Assembly: GCA_003525525.1 (NCBI GenBank)
Contig: DQED01000335.1
Coordinates: 1 to 12,671 of the forward strand
DNA length: 12,671 nucleotides
Source of the DNA: Desulfovibrio sp.
GTDB lineage: Bacteria; Desulfobacterota; Desulfovibrionia; Desulfovibrionales; Desulfovibrionaceae
Direction of reading: 5' to 3'
The notes beneath the pieces were generated by a model. It did not search any database, was not told the origin of the DNA, and worked only from the letters and a program-made list of their open reading frames with translations. Position 1 is the stretch's first letter. Each line of letters starts with the position of its first letter. This document shows, in pieces, positions 1-7,536 of the stretch. The translations under genes were made by a program, and so were the position numbers.

Positions 1-1047
1 GTAGCCGTCGTAGTCCGAGGCCACGACGGGAAGCGACGCAGCCATGGCTTCGAGAAGCGTAAGGCCGAAGGTCTCCTGGGGATTGTCCGCCAGGGAGACG
101 AAGATGTCGGCCGCGCCGAAGAGCTGGCGCTTGCGGGCGTCGTCCGGCCGCGCAACCAGCGCCAGGGGCAGGCCGACATTGGCGGCAAGGGCGCGCAGCG
201 TCTCGAGGAACGCCTGTCCGTCGTCGTCGACCCAGCCGGCCATGACGAGACACAGGGAGGCGGGCGCGACGCCGTCTGCGGCCAGGCGCTGCACGGCGCG
301 CAAAAGCGGCAGCGGGTCCATCTTGGAGCTGTGGGAAATGCGCCCGAAAACGAGCAGCGCGACCGTGTCGCCGGGAATGCCGCACGCGGCCCGGGCCGCC
401 TCCCGCTCCTGGCCGCAGAAGGCGCGCCAGTCCCCGGGCTCGACGCCCAGGGGGATGCGCTCGATCGCCGGGGCCGGATAGGCCTCCGGGGAGAGGCCGT
501 AGCCCCGGCGCAGCCCCTCGAAGATGCGCGACACCACCGTCTCCCCGGCGCGCGAGGTGGCGACGATGGCGTCGCGGCCTGTGGTCCCGGGCCAGAGGTG
601 GGCGAGGAACTCCCGGCCGTAGGCGGCGTAGCTCAGGGAATGTGTGGTGCCGGTTACGGGAAAGATGTTTCGCGCCAGGGCGTTTCGCGCGGCGACCAGG
701 CGCGGCTGGGACGTGATGCAGTCCGAAAGGTGGAACACGGCGTAGTCCGTGGCGGCCAGGGCTTCGGGCAGGTCGAGCCGTGTCAAGATTTTGAATTTCC
801 CGCGGCCGGCAGCCTCGGGATAACGCGCCGCGAGCAGCTCGCGCTGCGCGTCGCGCTCGCGCGGCGAGAGCATGAAGAAGTGGTAGGCGTCGAAGGGATC
901 GGCGCGCACGAGGGCGTCGAGAAAGCCGGCATTGGCCACTTTGCGGCCCATGACGGCGCCGGATTCGAGAAAGGGATCGAGGGTCGCCCACAGGCGCGGC
1001 GGATGCATGGGGGGACGGAGCCACAGCTCGGGCGCGATGTCAAACAC
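1..1047 (-). CDS. GT4-type glycosyltransferase (C-terminus beyond window)
   Basis: Open frame of 349 residues running off the left edge, so the C-terminus is missing. The visible part has a GT-B C-terminal domain: a strand of the type ALLVFGRISHSSKMDPLPLL (about 230-250), then FGAADIFVSLADNPQETFGL and LLEAMAASLPVVASDYDGY. The E-x7-E signature of GT4 retaining glycosyltransferases is at about residues 325 and 333, where it would contact the nucleotide-sugar donor. The N-terminal half (acceptor domain) is not distinctive. A retaining sugar transferase making surface polysaccharide or glycolipid is likely, but acceptor and donor cannot be read. Start: a GTG at 1047 is chosen because protein-like sequence begins there; the frame is closed upstream at about 1122, and TTG at 1080 is an alternative. 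Neither has a good ribosome site. It is divergent from the diguanylate cyclase gene, with an 88-base gap. Confidence 0.82.
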   Translation of the reverse strand, partial: MFDIAPELWLRPPMHPPRLWATLDPFLESGAVMGRKVANAGFLDALVRADPFDAYHFFMLSPRERDAQRELLAARYPEAAGRGKFKILTRLDLPEALAATDYAVFHLSDCITSQPRLVAARNALARNIFPVTGTTHSLSYAAYGREFLAHLWPGTTGRDAIVATSRAGETVVSRIFEGLRRGYGLSPEAYPAPAIERIPLGVEPGDWRAFCGQEREAARAACGIPGDTVALLVFGRISHSSKMDPLPLLRAVQRLAADGVAPASLCLVMAGWVDDDGQAFLETLRALAANVGLPLALVARPDDARKRQLFGAADIFVSLADNPQETFGLTLLEAMAASLPVVASDYDGY

Positions 1048-1135
1048 GGCGGGCTGTTTTGTCTGGCCCCATCCTTGCAAGAAGAATGGCGGAACCGCAT
1101 CCCGTGCGCGTTGCCGGGATCAAAGGAGGCCAGCA

Positions 1136-2635
1136 ATGACGCGTGGCATGCGACCTGAGCAAGTTTGGGGCCTCGGCCTTACCGACGACGCCGCAGCGGC
1201 AATTTCTGCCGCCCTGGGCAGCGGATATGCGTTGCGCAACTGGCCGGCCGGGCAGCATCCCGACGAACGCGACCTCGGCCGGGCCACGCCGCTCGTGATT
1301 TTCGCGGTCAAGGAAGCCTGGGATGCGCTCTCTCCCGCCAGCCGCAAGCGGCTCGAGGAATGGGAGGTGGCGCAACGGGTGCTCGTGCTCTCGGAAGCCC
1401 AATCCCTGTCGGACTTCGACGAACTGCTCGAAAACGGCTTCCTTTCGGCCGTGTCCGAGCCGCTCACCGACAAGAAGGTGCGCGACGTCATCTTCCGCGC
1501 CCAGGAAGTCAAAAGCCTCTACGACGACATTTTCCGCATGACCCGCGAGATCATGCTGGAGCGCGAGCTGCTCGCGCGCAAGACCGACCTCGTCCTGTTC
1601 CTCAACCGCTTCCTCACCCGGGCCACGGAATCCCTCGATCCCACGGTCATCCTGGACAACGCCCGGGAGGATCTGGAACTGCTTTTGCCCATGCGCGGGC
1701 TCATGGCCATCCTCTGGCAGCCGGGGGAATCCGGCGAACTGGAGGCCGAACTGTTCCTCGAACCGGAGATGGATCACGACGCCGAGCGGCACTGGACCGA
1801 GGCGCTGCTGCGCCAAGGGGCCAAGCTCGCCGGCAAGCCCATGCAGAGCTACCGCAGCACGTTTCTCGACGGCGCGGCCGACAAGTCGCCCGTGGAAATT
1901 CCGCAATCGGCCGAGGAAATCATCGCGCTGCCCTTGCGGGCCGGCGGCCAGACGTTCGGCTGCCTGATCTTGTACCGGGCCAAGGGACGCGCCCTGGGCA
2001 AGGACCAGGTGCAGACGCTCTACGCCTCGGTCGGCCACCTGGCCCTGGCGCTGCGCAACGCCGCGCTGTTCAGCCAGGTCAAGGTCCGGGCCGACCACGA
2101 CGGGCTCACGCGCATCCACAACCGCCGGGCCTTTGACGAACGCCTGGTGGAGGAACTGCGCCGCCACCAGCGCTACGGCCATTCCATGAGCCTGCTCATG
2201 CTCGACATCGACCATTTCAAGAGCATCAACGACAGCTACGGCCATCTCATGGGCGACCACGTCCTGCGCGAGGTGGGAAAGATCATTTCCGAGCGGCTGC
2301 GCAGCACGGATTTCACGGCCCGCTACGGCGGCGAGGAATTCGTGGTGATCCTGCCCCTGACCACGGAAGAGCAATCCCAGGTGCTGGCCGAGCGGCTGCG
2401 TCAGGCCATAGCGGAGACGCGGTTCACGAGCGAAGGCAAGCCGTTCGGCATCACGGTTTCCATCGGCGCGGCAGCCTTGACGCCCGGAGCACTGCTCAAG
2501 CGCCGGGAGCTCGTGGACAAAGCGGACAAGGCGCTCTACCAGGCCAAGAAGCTCGGCCGCAACCAGGTGTGTACGTCCCAGGGGCCGGTCACGCGCGGCG
2601 AAGACGCCGCCCTGGGCGCGGCGAGCGCCGGCTGA
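1136..2635 (+). CDS. Diguanylate cyclase: pseudo-receiver, GAF-like and GGDEF domains
   Basis: 499-residue protein expected to condense two GTP into cyclic di-GMP. The ATG at 1136 follows AAAGGAGG (1122-1129) at ideal spacing; the open frame extends upstream but that part overlaps the divergent gene and is not needed. Residues about 8-125 resemble a response-regulator receiver that has lost its key residues: the strand PLVIFAV (52-58) has no phospho-acceptor Asp, and VSEPL (106-110) replaces the usual Lys-Pro. A helical linker (120-155) leads to a GAF-like sensor (about 155-312) and a GGDEF domain (about 318-490) with LDIDHFKSIND, active site GGEEF (398-402) and product-inhibition I-site RSTD (389-392), five residues before it. 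The cyclase therefore looks active and feedback-inhibited. No transmembrane segment is seen, so it is probably cytosolic. The signal sensed is unknown. Confidence 0.93.
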   Translation: MTRGMRPEQVWGLGLTDDAAAAISAALGSGYALRNWPAGQHPDERDLGRATPLVIFAVKEAWDALSPASRKRLEEWEVAQRVLVLSEAQSLSDFDELLENGFLSAVSEPLTDKKVRDVIFRAQEVKSLYDDIFRMTREIMLERELLARKTDLVLFLNRFLTRATESLDPTVILDNAREDLELLLPMRGLMAILWQPGESGELEAELFLEPEMDHDAERHWTEALLRQGAKLAGKPMQSYRSTFLDGAADKSPVEIPQSAEEIIALPLRAGGQTFGCLILYRAKGRALGKDQVQTLYASVGHLALALRNAALFSQVKVRADHDGLTRIHNRRAFDERLVEELRRHQRYGHSMSLLMLDIDHFKSINDSYGHLMGDHVLREVGKIISERLRSTDFTARYGGEEFVVILPLTTEEQSQVLAERLRQAIAETRFTSEGKPFGITVSIGAAALTPGALLKRRELVDKADKALYQAKKLGRNQVCTSQGPVTRGEDAALGAASAG

Positions 2636-2657
2636 GGCAACTCCGCGCACATGGCCC

Positions 2658-2686
2658 TTGACGCCCGGAAACGGAGCGCGTATAGA
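2658..2686 (+). promoter_or_regulatory. sigma70-type promoter of tRNA-Arg
   Basis: TTGACG (2658-2663) and TATAGA (2681-2686) are separated by exactly 17 bases, and the first tRNA base (2698) lies 12 bases after the -10 box. Both hexamers match the consensus at five of six positions, as expected for a strong stable-RNA promoter. Confidence 0.8.
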
Positions 2687-2697
2687 TTCGCTCCCTC

Positions 2698-2774
<77 letters not shown>

Positions 2775-2783
2775 AGTGATTAC

Positions 2784-2816
2784 AAAGGGTTATGACGAAT
2801 GTCGTAACCCTTTTTT
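2784..2816 (+). terminator. Intrinsic terminator of tRNA-Arg
   Basis: A 12-pair stem (AAGGGTTATGAC, loop GAAT, GTCGTAACCCTT; one G-U pair) is followed by a T run ending at 2816. It starts about 10 bases after the tRNA CCA end. Confidence 0.9.
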
Positions 2817-2880
2817 CGTATTTCGATGAATTTTTGAAAAACAGCTTCCCCAAAACGCTCTCCCTGACAACCACGATCAG

Positions 2881-3256
2881 GTGGCTGTCAAGTTCATAAA
2901 AACCACATATCGCGGCGTCTTCTACCGCGAGGGCAGCATCCGCAAATGCTCCTGCGGGGCTGATCGGTGCTATGTCGTCTGGTACTAAGGATGCCGACGG
3001 CAAGGCCCACTGGCACACCGTGGACGGGCATTCCGACGGCATCCGGCCGGCCTGCGCCGACGAAATCCGCAAGCGGCTCGTAAGCACGAAGGCCGATCCC
3101 GTGCCCGCAGCATCCGAGCAGGAACAACCGCCGGCCCCTGCTGCCCGTGGCCAAAGCGGATCGAGGAGCATCCGCCAGACGGTTCGCCCCTGTCTCCCGG
3201 GCATGCCGGCAGCTAGCCGCGAGCATGCCCGGGGGAACGGAACCAAAGCAGACTGA
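2881..3256 (+). pseudogene. Remnant of a tyrosine integrase N-terminus (frameshifted)
   Basis: From GTG 2881 the frame reads MAVKFIKTTYRGVFYREGSI, then a Cys-containing turn (KCSCGADRC) and YVVWY before TAA at 2986-2988. Removing one T at 2986 continues directly into KDADGKAHWHTVDGHSDGI and RPACADEIRKRLVSTK; that second frame stays open to 3256. The short basic opening, the K-T-x-Y-x-G-V-x-Y-R-E pattern and the following two-strand sheet plus helix resemble, from memory, the N-terminal arm-binding part of phage-type integrases in Desulfovibrio. The catalytic domain (R..H-x-x-R..Y) is absent, so it cannot be functional. The first frame lacks a good ribosome site. The end of the second frame overlaps the convergent membrane-protein gene. 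Position just beyond a tRNA fits an integrase. The family assignment is by eye and moderately certain; the tail after about 3085 has no recognisable similarity. Confidence 0.6.
3196..3233. repeat. Inverted repeat at the end of the membrane-protein gene
   Basis: Perfect 11-base arms CCCGGGCATGC (3196-3206) and GCATGCCCGGG (3223-3233) flank 16 bases that contain the stop codon of the minus-strand membrane gene (3213-3215). It could act as a factor-dependent or 3'-protective hairpin, but no T run follows on either strand. Confidence 0.6.
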
Positions 3257-4157
3257 AGCCAATAAACAGCGCGCTCCCGATCAAAACATGGACGGGATAG
3301 AGATACAGTGCGCGATGCGGCAGGATCGTCGGAAGAAGGGCCAGAGCAAAGGCCGGCGGCGACGCAACCCCCAAACGGCGGACAAGCAGGAATACCGAGG
3401 CCACGGCCAACCCGGCGGCGAGCCACATCGGTCCCTGGAACACCTGCGTCACGGCAAACACCCAAATCATTCCGCATAACGCCGCAATCGAAAACAACAA
3501 GAGCAGCCGGAACATGGACTTTTTCCGCAAGACGCTCCCAGGTTCGGCGAGCTCGACAAAAGCGACGATCAATGGCGGCGACATCACAAACAGCCACTCC
3601 GATTTGACGGAAAAGATGGCGACCAGCAGTACGAACAGCAGCAGCTTGCCATAATGCAGCATTTCCAGGCCAAGGCCCGCATGTCCGTCGGATTTTGCCG
3701 CAGCGGCAGGCAGCAGGTCGTCGCTTACATCGGCTTTGCCTTTCTCCCGACAATGCGCGACGCCCGCGATGATTGCGGCCATCACGCAGACGGATATGGG
3801 ATAAACCCAGCTGGTAATCCCCGTCAGAATCGGCAGGATGGCGGCGGAGAAAGATGGAGACATCGCCGAACGGAACAGTTTGAGTTCGATCAGTATGAAA
3901 AAAAAGGCCAATCCGACCATCGGAAGCAATGCATGCGGGGCCAGACGCAAGAGAACAACGCCCGTGAGGGCTCCCAGGGTCGGTGAAAACCAAATCGTCC
4001 AGGCCGGGCCACGCCAGGGACGCTCCTCCATTACCCAGGCCCCGAAGGTAAGGGCCGCTATTTCAGGAAAAATGATTTCGTTTACTTTGAAATACTCGGC
4101 GACTGCCACCATGCAGACAACAAAGAGCATTGTGATATATTCAGATTTCGTGAACAC
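3213..4157 (-). CDS. Polytopic membrane protein with two HPP-like repeats
   Basis: 314-residue hydrophobic protein with about ten predicted membrane segments (roughly 8-22, 28-42, 55-71, 76-92, 102-134, 170-187, 190-203, 215-236, 242-259, 266-304) and a polar loop at about 135-167. The two halves look alike: FPEIAALTFGAWV with SPSFSAAILPILTG in the first, MSPPLIVAFVEL with SPPAFALALLPTILP in the second. These resemble the conserved strips of HPP-family membrane proteins, some of which are implicated in nitrite transport; substrate here is unknown. Start: GTG at 4157 is preferred because GGAGGA (4166-4171) lies 8 bases upstream; an in-frame GTG at 4178 would put that site inside the gene. Base composition is near 50-55% GC by eye, clearly below its neighbours, and the gene sits beside an integrase remnant, so horizontal origin is likely. 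It stands alone, with no operon partner. Confidence 0.78.
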   Translation of the reverse strand: MFTKSEYITMLFVVCMVAVAEYFKVNEIIFPEIAALTFGAWVMEERPWRGPAWTIWFSPTLGALTGVVLLRLAPHALLPMVGLAFFFILIELKLFRSAMSPSFSAAILPILTGITSWVYPISVCVMAAIIAGVAHCREKGKADVSDDLLPAAAAKSDGHAGLGLEMLHYGKLLLFVLLVAIFSVKSEWLFVMSPPLIVAFVELAEPGSVLRKKSMFRLLLLFSIAALCGMIWVFAVTQVFQGPMWLAAGLAVASVFLLVRRLGVASPPAFALALLPTILPHRALYLYPVHVLIGSALFIGFSLLWFRSPGHARG

Positions 4158-4661
4158 GTCCAAATTCCTCCGCTCCACCGCATCAAGACATGTAGCCGAT
4201 CAGGCAATAAGCACGCTCCCATAAAGGAAGTCATACACTAACAGTAAAATTGAATATAATATGAAAGAAAATATTTCCAGTCATGCCCTTTCGCCGCCTC
4301 TTTGCCGTATCTGTCTTTGTAAAAACAAAAATATAAACATGTTTTTCGGATATTCCCCTTGCGTTAATTCTTCTCTTGCCGCGCTCATATACCCACAACG
4401 TCATTTCTACAAGCCTGAAACCGTCAATCCCGCTCGGAACAAAGCCCGGCCGCAACCGAGGCTCGCGCTTATCCCATCGACGGCCGATCACCCTGTCCTT
4501 GCAAACACACGCCAGTCGAGACACCTGCCATGACGTTTCGCCGAGAGAGGCCGCCATGCCTAGGGCCACGTTCCCGCACACGGCCGTCCCCCCCCTCGTC
4601 GGCGTCGATGCGGGTACGCACGCGCCCCTGCCGGCCGACAACATCCTCTTTGCCTGCGGAC
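4158..4661. other. AT-rich intergenic stretch without a convincing gene
   Basis: About 500 bases separate the membrane-protein start from the ppaC terminator. Part of it is far lower in GC than the rest of the window (19 of 60 G or C in 4321-4380 by count). Short open frames exist on both strands, but none has a good ribosome site or protein-like composition. The first 100 bases probably carry the promoter of the membrane gene: on the minus strand TTTACT (4243-4248) and TTTATG (4220-4225) lie 17 bases apart, a weak match. No second copy of the tRNA 3' end was found here by eye. Confidence 0.5.
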
Positions 4662-4691
4662 AAAAAAAAGGAGCGACCCGAAGGCCGCTCC
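4662..4691 (-). terminator. Intrinsic terminator of ppaC with UUCG loop
   Basis: On the minus strand GGAGCGGCC pairs with GGTCGCTCC (nine pairs, one G-U) around a TTCG tetraloop, followed by eight T (4669-4662). It begins 25 bases after the ppaC stop codon. UUCG tetraloops are unusually stable, so this should be an efficient stop. Confidence 0.92.
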
Positions 4692-4716
4692 CCTCTTTGC
4701 GGTAGCGCAGCGGAAA

Positions 4717-5634
4717 CTAGGCGAAAGCCTTCTCGAAGGGCGGCACGACCTGCTTTTTGCGGGACAGCACGCCGTCGAGCCACACGGAGTCGCCCTTGAC
4801 CTCGACGCCGAAGGCCTTGGCCACGTAGCTCGGATCGTCGGAGACGATCAGCATCTCGGAGCCTTCCTTCATGATGTCGGTCAGGAGCAGGAACACGCTG
4901 TGGCGGCCTTCGGCCTTGACCTTCTTGCACTCTTCGAGCAGCGCGGCCTTGACCGGCTCGAGAATGGACAGGTCGACCACTTCCAGCTGGCCGATGCCGA
5001 TCTTTTTGCCGCCCATGTTGAAGTCCTTGTAATCGCGGAAGACAAGATCCTTGGCCGGGGTACCGCCGACGGCCGACTTGACCTTGAACATCTCGACGCC
5101 AAGGGACATGAAGTCGGACACGCCCGCGATCTTGGCCAGAGCCTCGACGGCGGCCTTGTCGTCGGGGGTGCAGGTCGGCGACTTGAACATGACGGTGTCG
5201 GACAGGATGGCGCACATCATGATGCCGGCCATGGGCTTGGAAATCTCGATCTTGGCGCAGTCGTACATCATCTTGACCACGGTGCAGGAGCAGCCCACGG
5301 GCTTGACCAGGATGTCCAGGGGATTGGGCGTGGTCACGTCGCCGAGCTTGTGGTGGTCGTAGATGCCGATGATCTCGCCCGCAGCCAGGTTGTCCAGGCT
5401 CTGGGCCAGGTCGGAGTGGTCGACCAGGATGATCTTCTTGTCGGTGGCGTCGGTGACGATCTCCGGAGCGGCCACGCCGAACTTCTCCAGCACGAAAGCG
5501 CTTTCGGGGTTGAGCGCGCCCTGGGTGGCGGGCTTGGCTTCCACGCCCTTTTTGCTCATCAGATCAGCCACGGAAATGGCGGCGGCGACGGAATCGGTGT
5601 CCGGATTTTTGTGACCAACGACATACACGGCCAT
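4717..5634 (-). CDS. ppaC: Manganese-dependent inorganic pyrophosphatase (family II, DHH)
   Basis: 305-residue cytosolic enzyme hydrolysing pyrophosphate to phosphate. In sulfate reducers this pulls ATP sulfurylase forward by removing the PPi released on sulfate activation. The metal-site residues of family II are all visible: H8, D12 and D14 in GHKNPDTDS, D72 in LVDHSD, H94 in YDHHKLGD, and D146 in AILSDTVMFKSPTC. The C-terminal substrate motif SRKKQV begins at 291. No CBS or DRTGG regulatory insert is present, so this is the short, non-nucleotide-regulated form. The start is ATG 5634 with AGGAGG (5643-5648) 8 bases upstream; the frame stays open further upstream but without protein-like sequence. 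It has its own promoter and terminator and is probably transcribed alone. Confidence 0.97.
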   Translation of the reverse strand: MAVYVVGHKNPDTDSVAAAISVADLMSKKGVEAKPATQGALNPESAFVLEKFGVAAPEIVTDATDKKIILVDHSDLAQSLDNLAAGEIIGIYDHHKLGDVTTPNPLDILVKPVGCSCTVVKMMYDCAKIEISKPMAGIMMCAILSDTVMFKSPTCTPDDKAAVEALAKIAGVSDFMSLGVEMFKVKSAVGGTPAKDLVFRDYKDFNMGGKKIGIGQLEVVDLSILEPVKAALLEECKKVKAEGRHSVFLLLTDIMKEGSEMLIVSDDPSYVAKAFGVEVKGDSVWLDGVLSRKKQVVPPFEKAFA

Positions 5635-5701
5635 AGCAATGTCCTCCTGGTGTTTTTTCCGAAACCCTGACGGGTTGGCAGCCTCTTGTCGGAACTTGTG
5701 A

Positions 5702-5730
5702 AGAATATCCCAAAAGGCAATTCTTGCCAA
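5702..5730 (-). promoter_or_regulatory. Probable sigma70-type promoter of ppaC
   Basis: On the minus strand TTGGCA (5730-5725) and TATTCT (5707-5702) are 17 bases apart, about 70 bases before the ppaC start. The -35 box also forms part of a small dyad, GGCAA-GAA-TTGCC. This supports ppaC being expressed separately from the PTS genes. Confidence 0.55.
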
Positions 5731-5743
5731 GTCAAATTCCCGG

Positions 5744-5768
5744 GACGGGCAATGCTTTTTTGCCCGTC
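5744..5768 (-). terminator. Hairpin after the EIIC gene
   Basis: GACGGGCAA and TTGCCCGTC (nine perfect pairs) enclose a 7-base loop, 37 bases after the EIIC stop. No T run follows on the minus strand, so it is only a possible end of the rpoN-PTS transcript, perhaps Rho-assisted or a 3'-end stabiliser. Confidence 0.45.
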
Positions 5769-5804
5769 TCCCCATTCCGCCAAGCCTGGTGGGACTTCCC
5801 GGCA

Positions 5805-6496
5805 TTACAAAAGAAACCAGGCCATGGCCAGCCCCATCCCGCCGGCCAGGACCATGTAGGCCGGACGGTAGCGCAGGGACAGCACGCCGCCGAGGCTCCC
5901 CAGGATCCACAGCTGGCTCCAGGTCGCTCCCGACGAGGCGAGAAACGGCCACACCCGGGGCAACAGGGCGGCGTAGAGGGCAATAAGCCCGGCCAGGGCC
6001 ACGCTGAAGGCCACACCGTTGAGCAGGACCATGTCGCATAACGCCCGGCGGATCAGCTTGCCGGGAGAGAAGAAGGCCTTGGTCCGCTCGCGCGCCGCGG
6101 TGTAGCGCGACAGCACGATGTTCTCCACCATCCGCTGCACCCCTTCCAGGGCGGCGAACAGGCGACCGAGCATGGCCGTGGTCGCGACCACGAACAAGGC
6201 CTCGGCCGGCGAGGTCAAACGGAAGACATGCATGAGCGAGAGACCGGCCAGGGTGGAGGCGGCGGCGTTTGGCGGAATGTGCGTGCCTGCGGGAATGCCG
6301 TCGAGCCAGAAGAGCTCATAAAACAGGCACAGCTTGAGCGTGAGGTCGAGGTCGCCGTAGAACGCCGCCCAGGCGAAGCCGATGACCAGCGGCCGCTCGA
6401 GCAGCGCGGCGTTTACGAAGAAGCGGAAAGACGAGAACAGGACAAAAAAAAAGCGACGCCAAACACGTGCAGCAGGATATCGGCCTGGTGGGTCAT
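5805..6496 (-). CDS. Mannose/sorbose-family PTS membrane component EIIC, frame split at a T9 run
   Basis: Membrane component of a mannose-type phosphotransferase system. Reading from ATG 6496 gives MTHQADILLHVFGVAFF, then the frame breaks at nine consecutive T (6452-6444 on the minus strand) and stops after 27 codons. With ten T (or seven) it joins the downstream frame and gives a protein of about 230 residues, the usual EIIC length. That frame carries the EIIC pattern ERPLVIGFAWAAFYGDL (34-50), FYELFWLDGIPAGTHIPPN (59-77) and several hydrophobic helices to the end (LAGGMGLAMAWFLL). Without correction only an N-terminally truncated form could be made, for example from ATG 6233. GGAG at 6508-6511 precedes the start by 11 bases. 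Possible explanations are a sequencing error, transcriptional slippage, phase variation or a real null mutation. No EIID gene follows. Family assignment is confident; functional status is not. Confidence 0.78.
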
Positions 6497-6570
6497 GTCG
6501 TCATGCGCTCCAAAGGGTCATCGCTCCCGGACGGGCATCCCCGCCGGCGGCGTGGCGAATACGGGCCGCG

Positions 6571-7032
6571 CTACATGGTGCGCAGTTGTTGCGGATCGCC
6601 GGGCACGCAACGGTAATCCAGCCGTACGCCCTTGTCGCGGAAAAAATCCAGGCAGGATTCGTCTTCCTTGGACAGGGCCACATGGGGGCAGACCTGTTTC
6701 TTGCCCGGGGCGTAGTGCAGGTTGCCGAGGTTGAGGTTGCCGAAGCCGAAGCCTTCTTCATAGGCCACGCGGGCGTCGCGGCACGTGGCGAAGAGGATTA
6801 GGGCGTCGTCGGAATCCAGGGGATTGCGCGCGAAAAACGGCATCAGGTCGGTCACGGGCAGAAATACGATGCGCACGCCCGCGGGAATGGCCAGGGACAT
6901 GATTTCCTGGCGCAGAAAATCCGCGGCCAGGGCGTCGTTGACCACGAGGATCGCCCGGGCATGGGTGAACGGCAGCCAGGTTTCGATGATCTGGCCGTGC
7001 ACGAGCCGGTTGTCCACCCGAACGAACGCCAT
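6571..7032 (-). CDS. Mannose/sorbose-family PTS component EIIB
   Basis: 153-residue cytosolic phosphocarrier. The N-terminus MAFVRVDNRLVHGQIIETW is the EIIB-Man signature; H12 is the expected phosphorylated histidine, receiving phosphate from EIIA and normally passing it to sugar bound by EIIC/EIID. The full domain length is present (family about 150-160). The start ATG 7032 lies three bases after the EIIA stop codon, with GAGG (7041-7044) inside the EIIA end, so translation is probably coupled. A gap of 74 bases precedes EIIC. Because no EIID is found and EIIC is frame-split, the carrier may serve regulation rather than uptake; this is inference. Confidence 0.94.
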   Translation of the reverse strand: MAFVRVDNRLVHGQIIETWLPFTHARAILVVNDALAADFLRQEIMSLAIPAGVRIVFLPVTDLMPFFARNPLDSDDALILFATCRDARVAYEEGFGFGNLNLGNLHYAPGKKQVCPHVALSKEDESCLDFFRDKGVRLDYRCVPGDPQQLRTM

Positions 7033-7035
7033 GGC

Positions 7036-7473
7036 CTAGCCCTCGGCCACCTTTTTGCGCAGCACCTCGCCCGCCACGACGATGCCCTGGCAGCCGGCCT
7101 GCTTGGCCTCCACGGCCAGCGTCTCCAGGGCCTTGGTCCGGGAACCGAGGATCTTGATCAACATGGGCAGGTTCACGCCCGTGAGCACCTCCAGACGTCC
7201 CGTGCCCAGAAGCGACAGGCTGAGGTTGGTCGGCGTGCCGCCGAACATGTCGGTGAGGATCAGCACGCCCGCGCCCCGGTCGGTCTCCTTGATGGCGGCC
7301 TTGAGCGTCGCAAGCGTCGCGTCCACGGGATGGGTCATGTCCACGCTGACGCAACGGCAATGCTCCTGGGGCCCCAGGATGAACTCCGCCGCCTTGAGCA
7401 GCCAGGTTCCGTATTCGGTATGGGTGACGATGACCACGCCCACAGGCGCATCGGACTGGGTTTGCCCGCTCAT
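7036..7473 (-). CDS. Mannose-family PTS component EIIA
   Basis: 145-residue EIIA-Man domain, which accepts phosphate from HPr and hands it to EIIB. The phospho-histidine is H18 in VGVVIVTHTEYGTWLLKAAE; the conserved loop TDMFGGTPTN (74-83) carries the Asp that assists it. It is a stand-alone EIIA, not fused to EIIB as in E. coli ManX. The start ATG 7473 has AGAGGA a few bases upstream, rather close. The gene sits 63 bases after rapZ and three bases before EIIB. No EI or HPr gene is visible in this window, so phosphate must come from genes elsewhere. Confidence 0.94.
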   Translation of the reverse strand: MSGQTQSDAPVGVVIVTHTEYGTWLLKAAEFILGPQEHCRCVSVDMTHPVDATLATLKAAIKETDRGAGVLILTDMFGGTPTNLSLSLLGTGRLEVLTGVNLPMLIKILGSRTKALETLAVEAKQAGCQGIVVAGEVLRKKVAEG

Positions 7474-7536
7474 GCATCCTCTTGCCGGGCTTGCGGCCCT
7501 GGTGTCATGTTCCCGATGCGCGGCTGCGGCGCGCCG

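Noticed and set aside
1040..2650. Minus-strand open frame of 536 residues opposite the diguanylate cyclase
   Set aside because: High-GC shadow frame; composition is Gly/Arg/Val-rich without domains, while the plus strand encodes a clear GGDEF protein.
4231..4644. Short open frames on both strands in the AT-rich gap
   Set aside because: No ribosome sites, no hydrophobic or domain-like pattern, and low-complexity composition at the GC transition.
4900..5670. Plus-strand open frame of 256 residues opposite ppaC
   Set aside because: Shadow of the DHH pyrophosphatase; repetitive Gly/His/Asp composition and no ribosome site.
5717..5730. TGGCA...TTGC element resembling a sigma54 promoter before ppaC
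   Set aside because: Only eight bases lie between GG and GC where ten are needed; a sigma70 reading (TTGGCA, 17 bases, TATTCT) fits better.
6571..7473. Possible single EIIAB fusion as in E. coli ManX
   Set aside because: A clear TAG (7036-7038) and a new ATG three bases on separate EIIA from EIIB.
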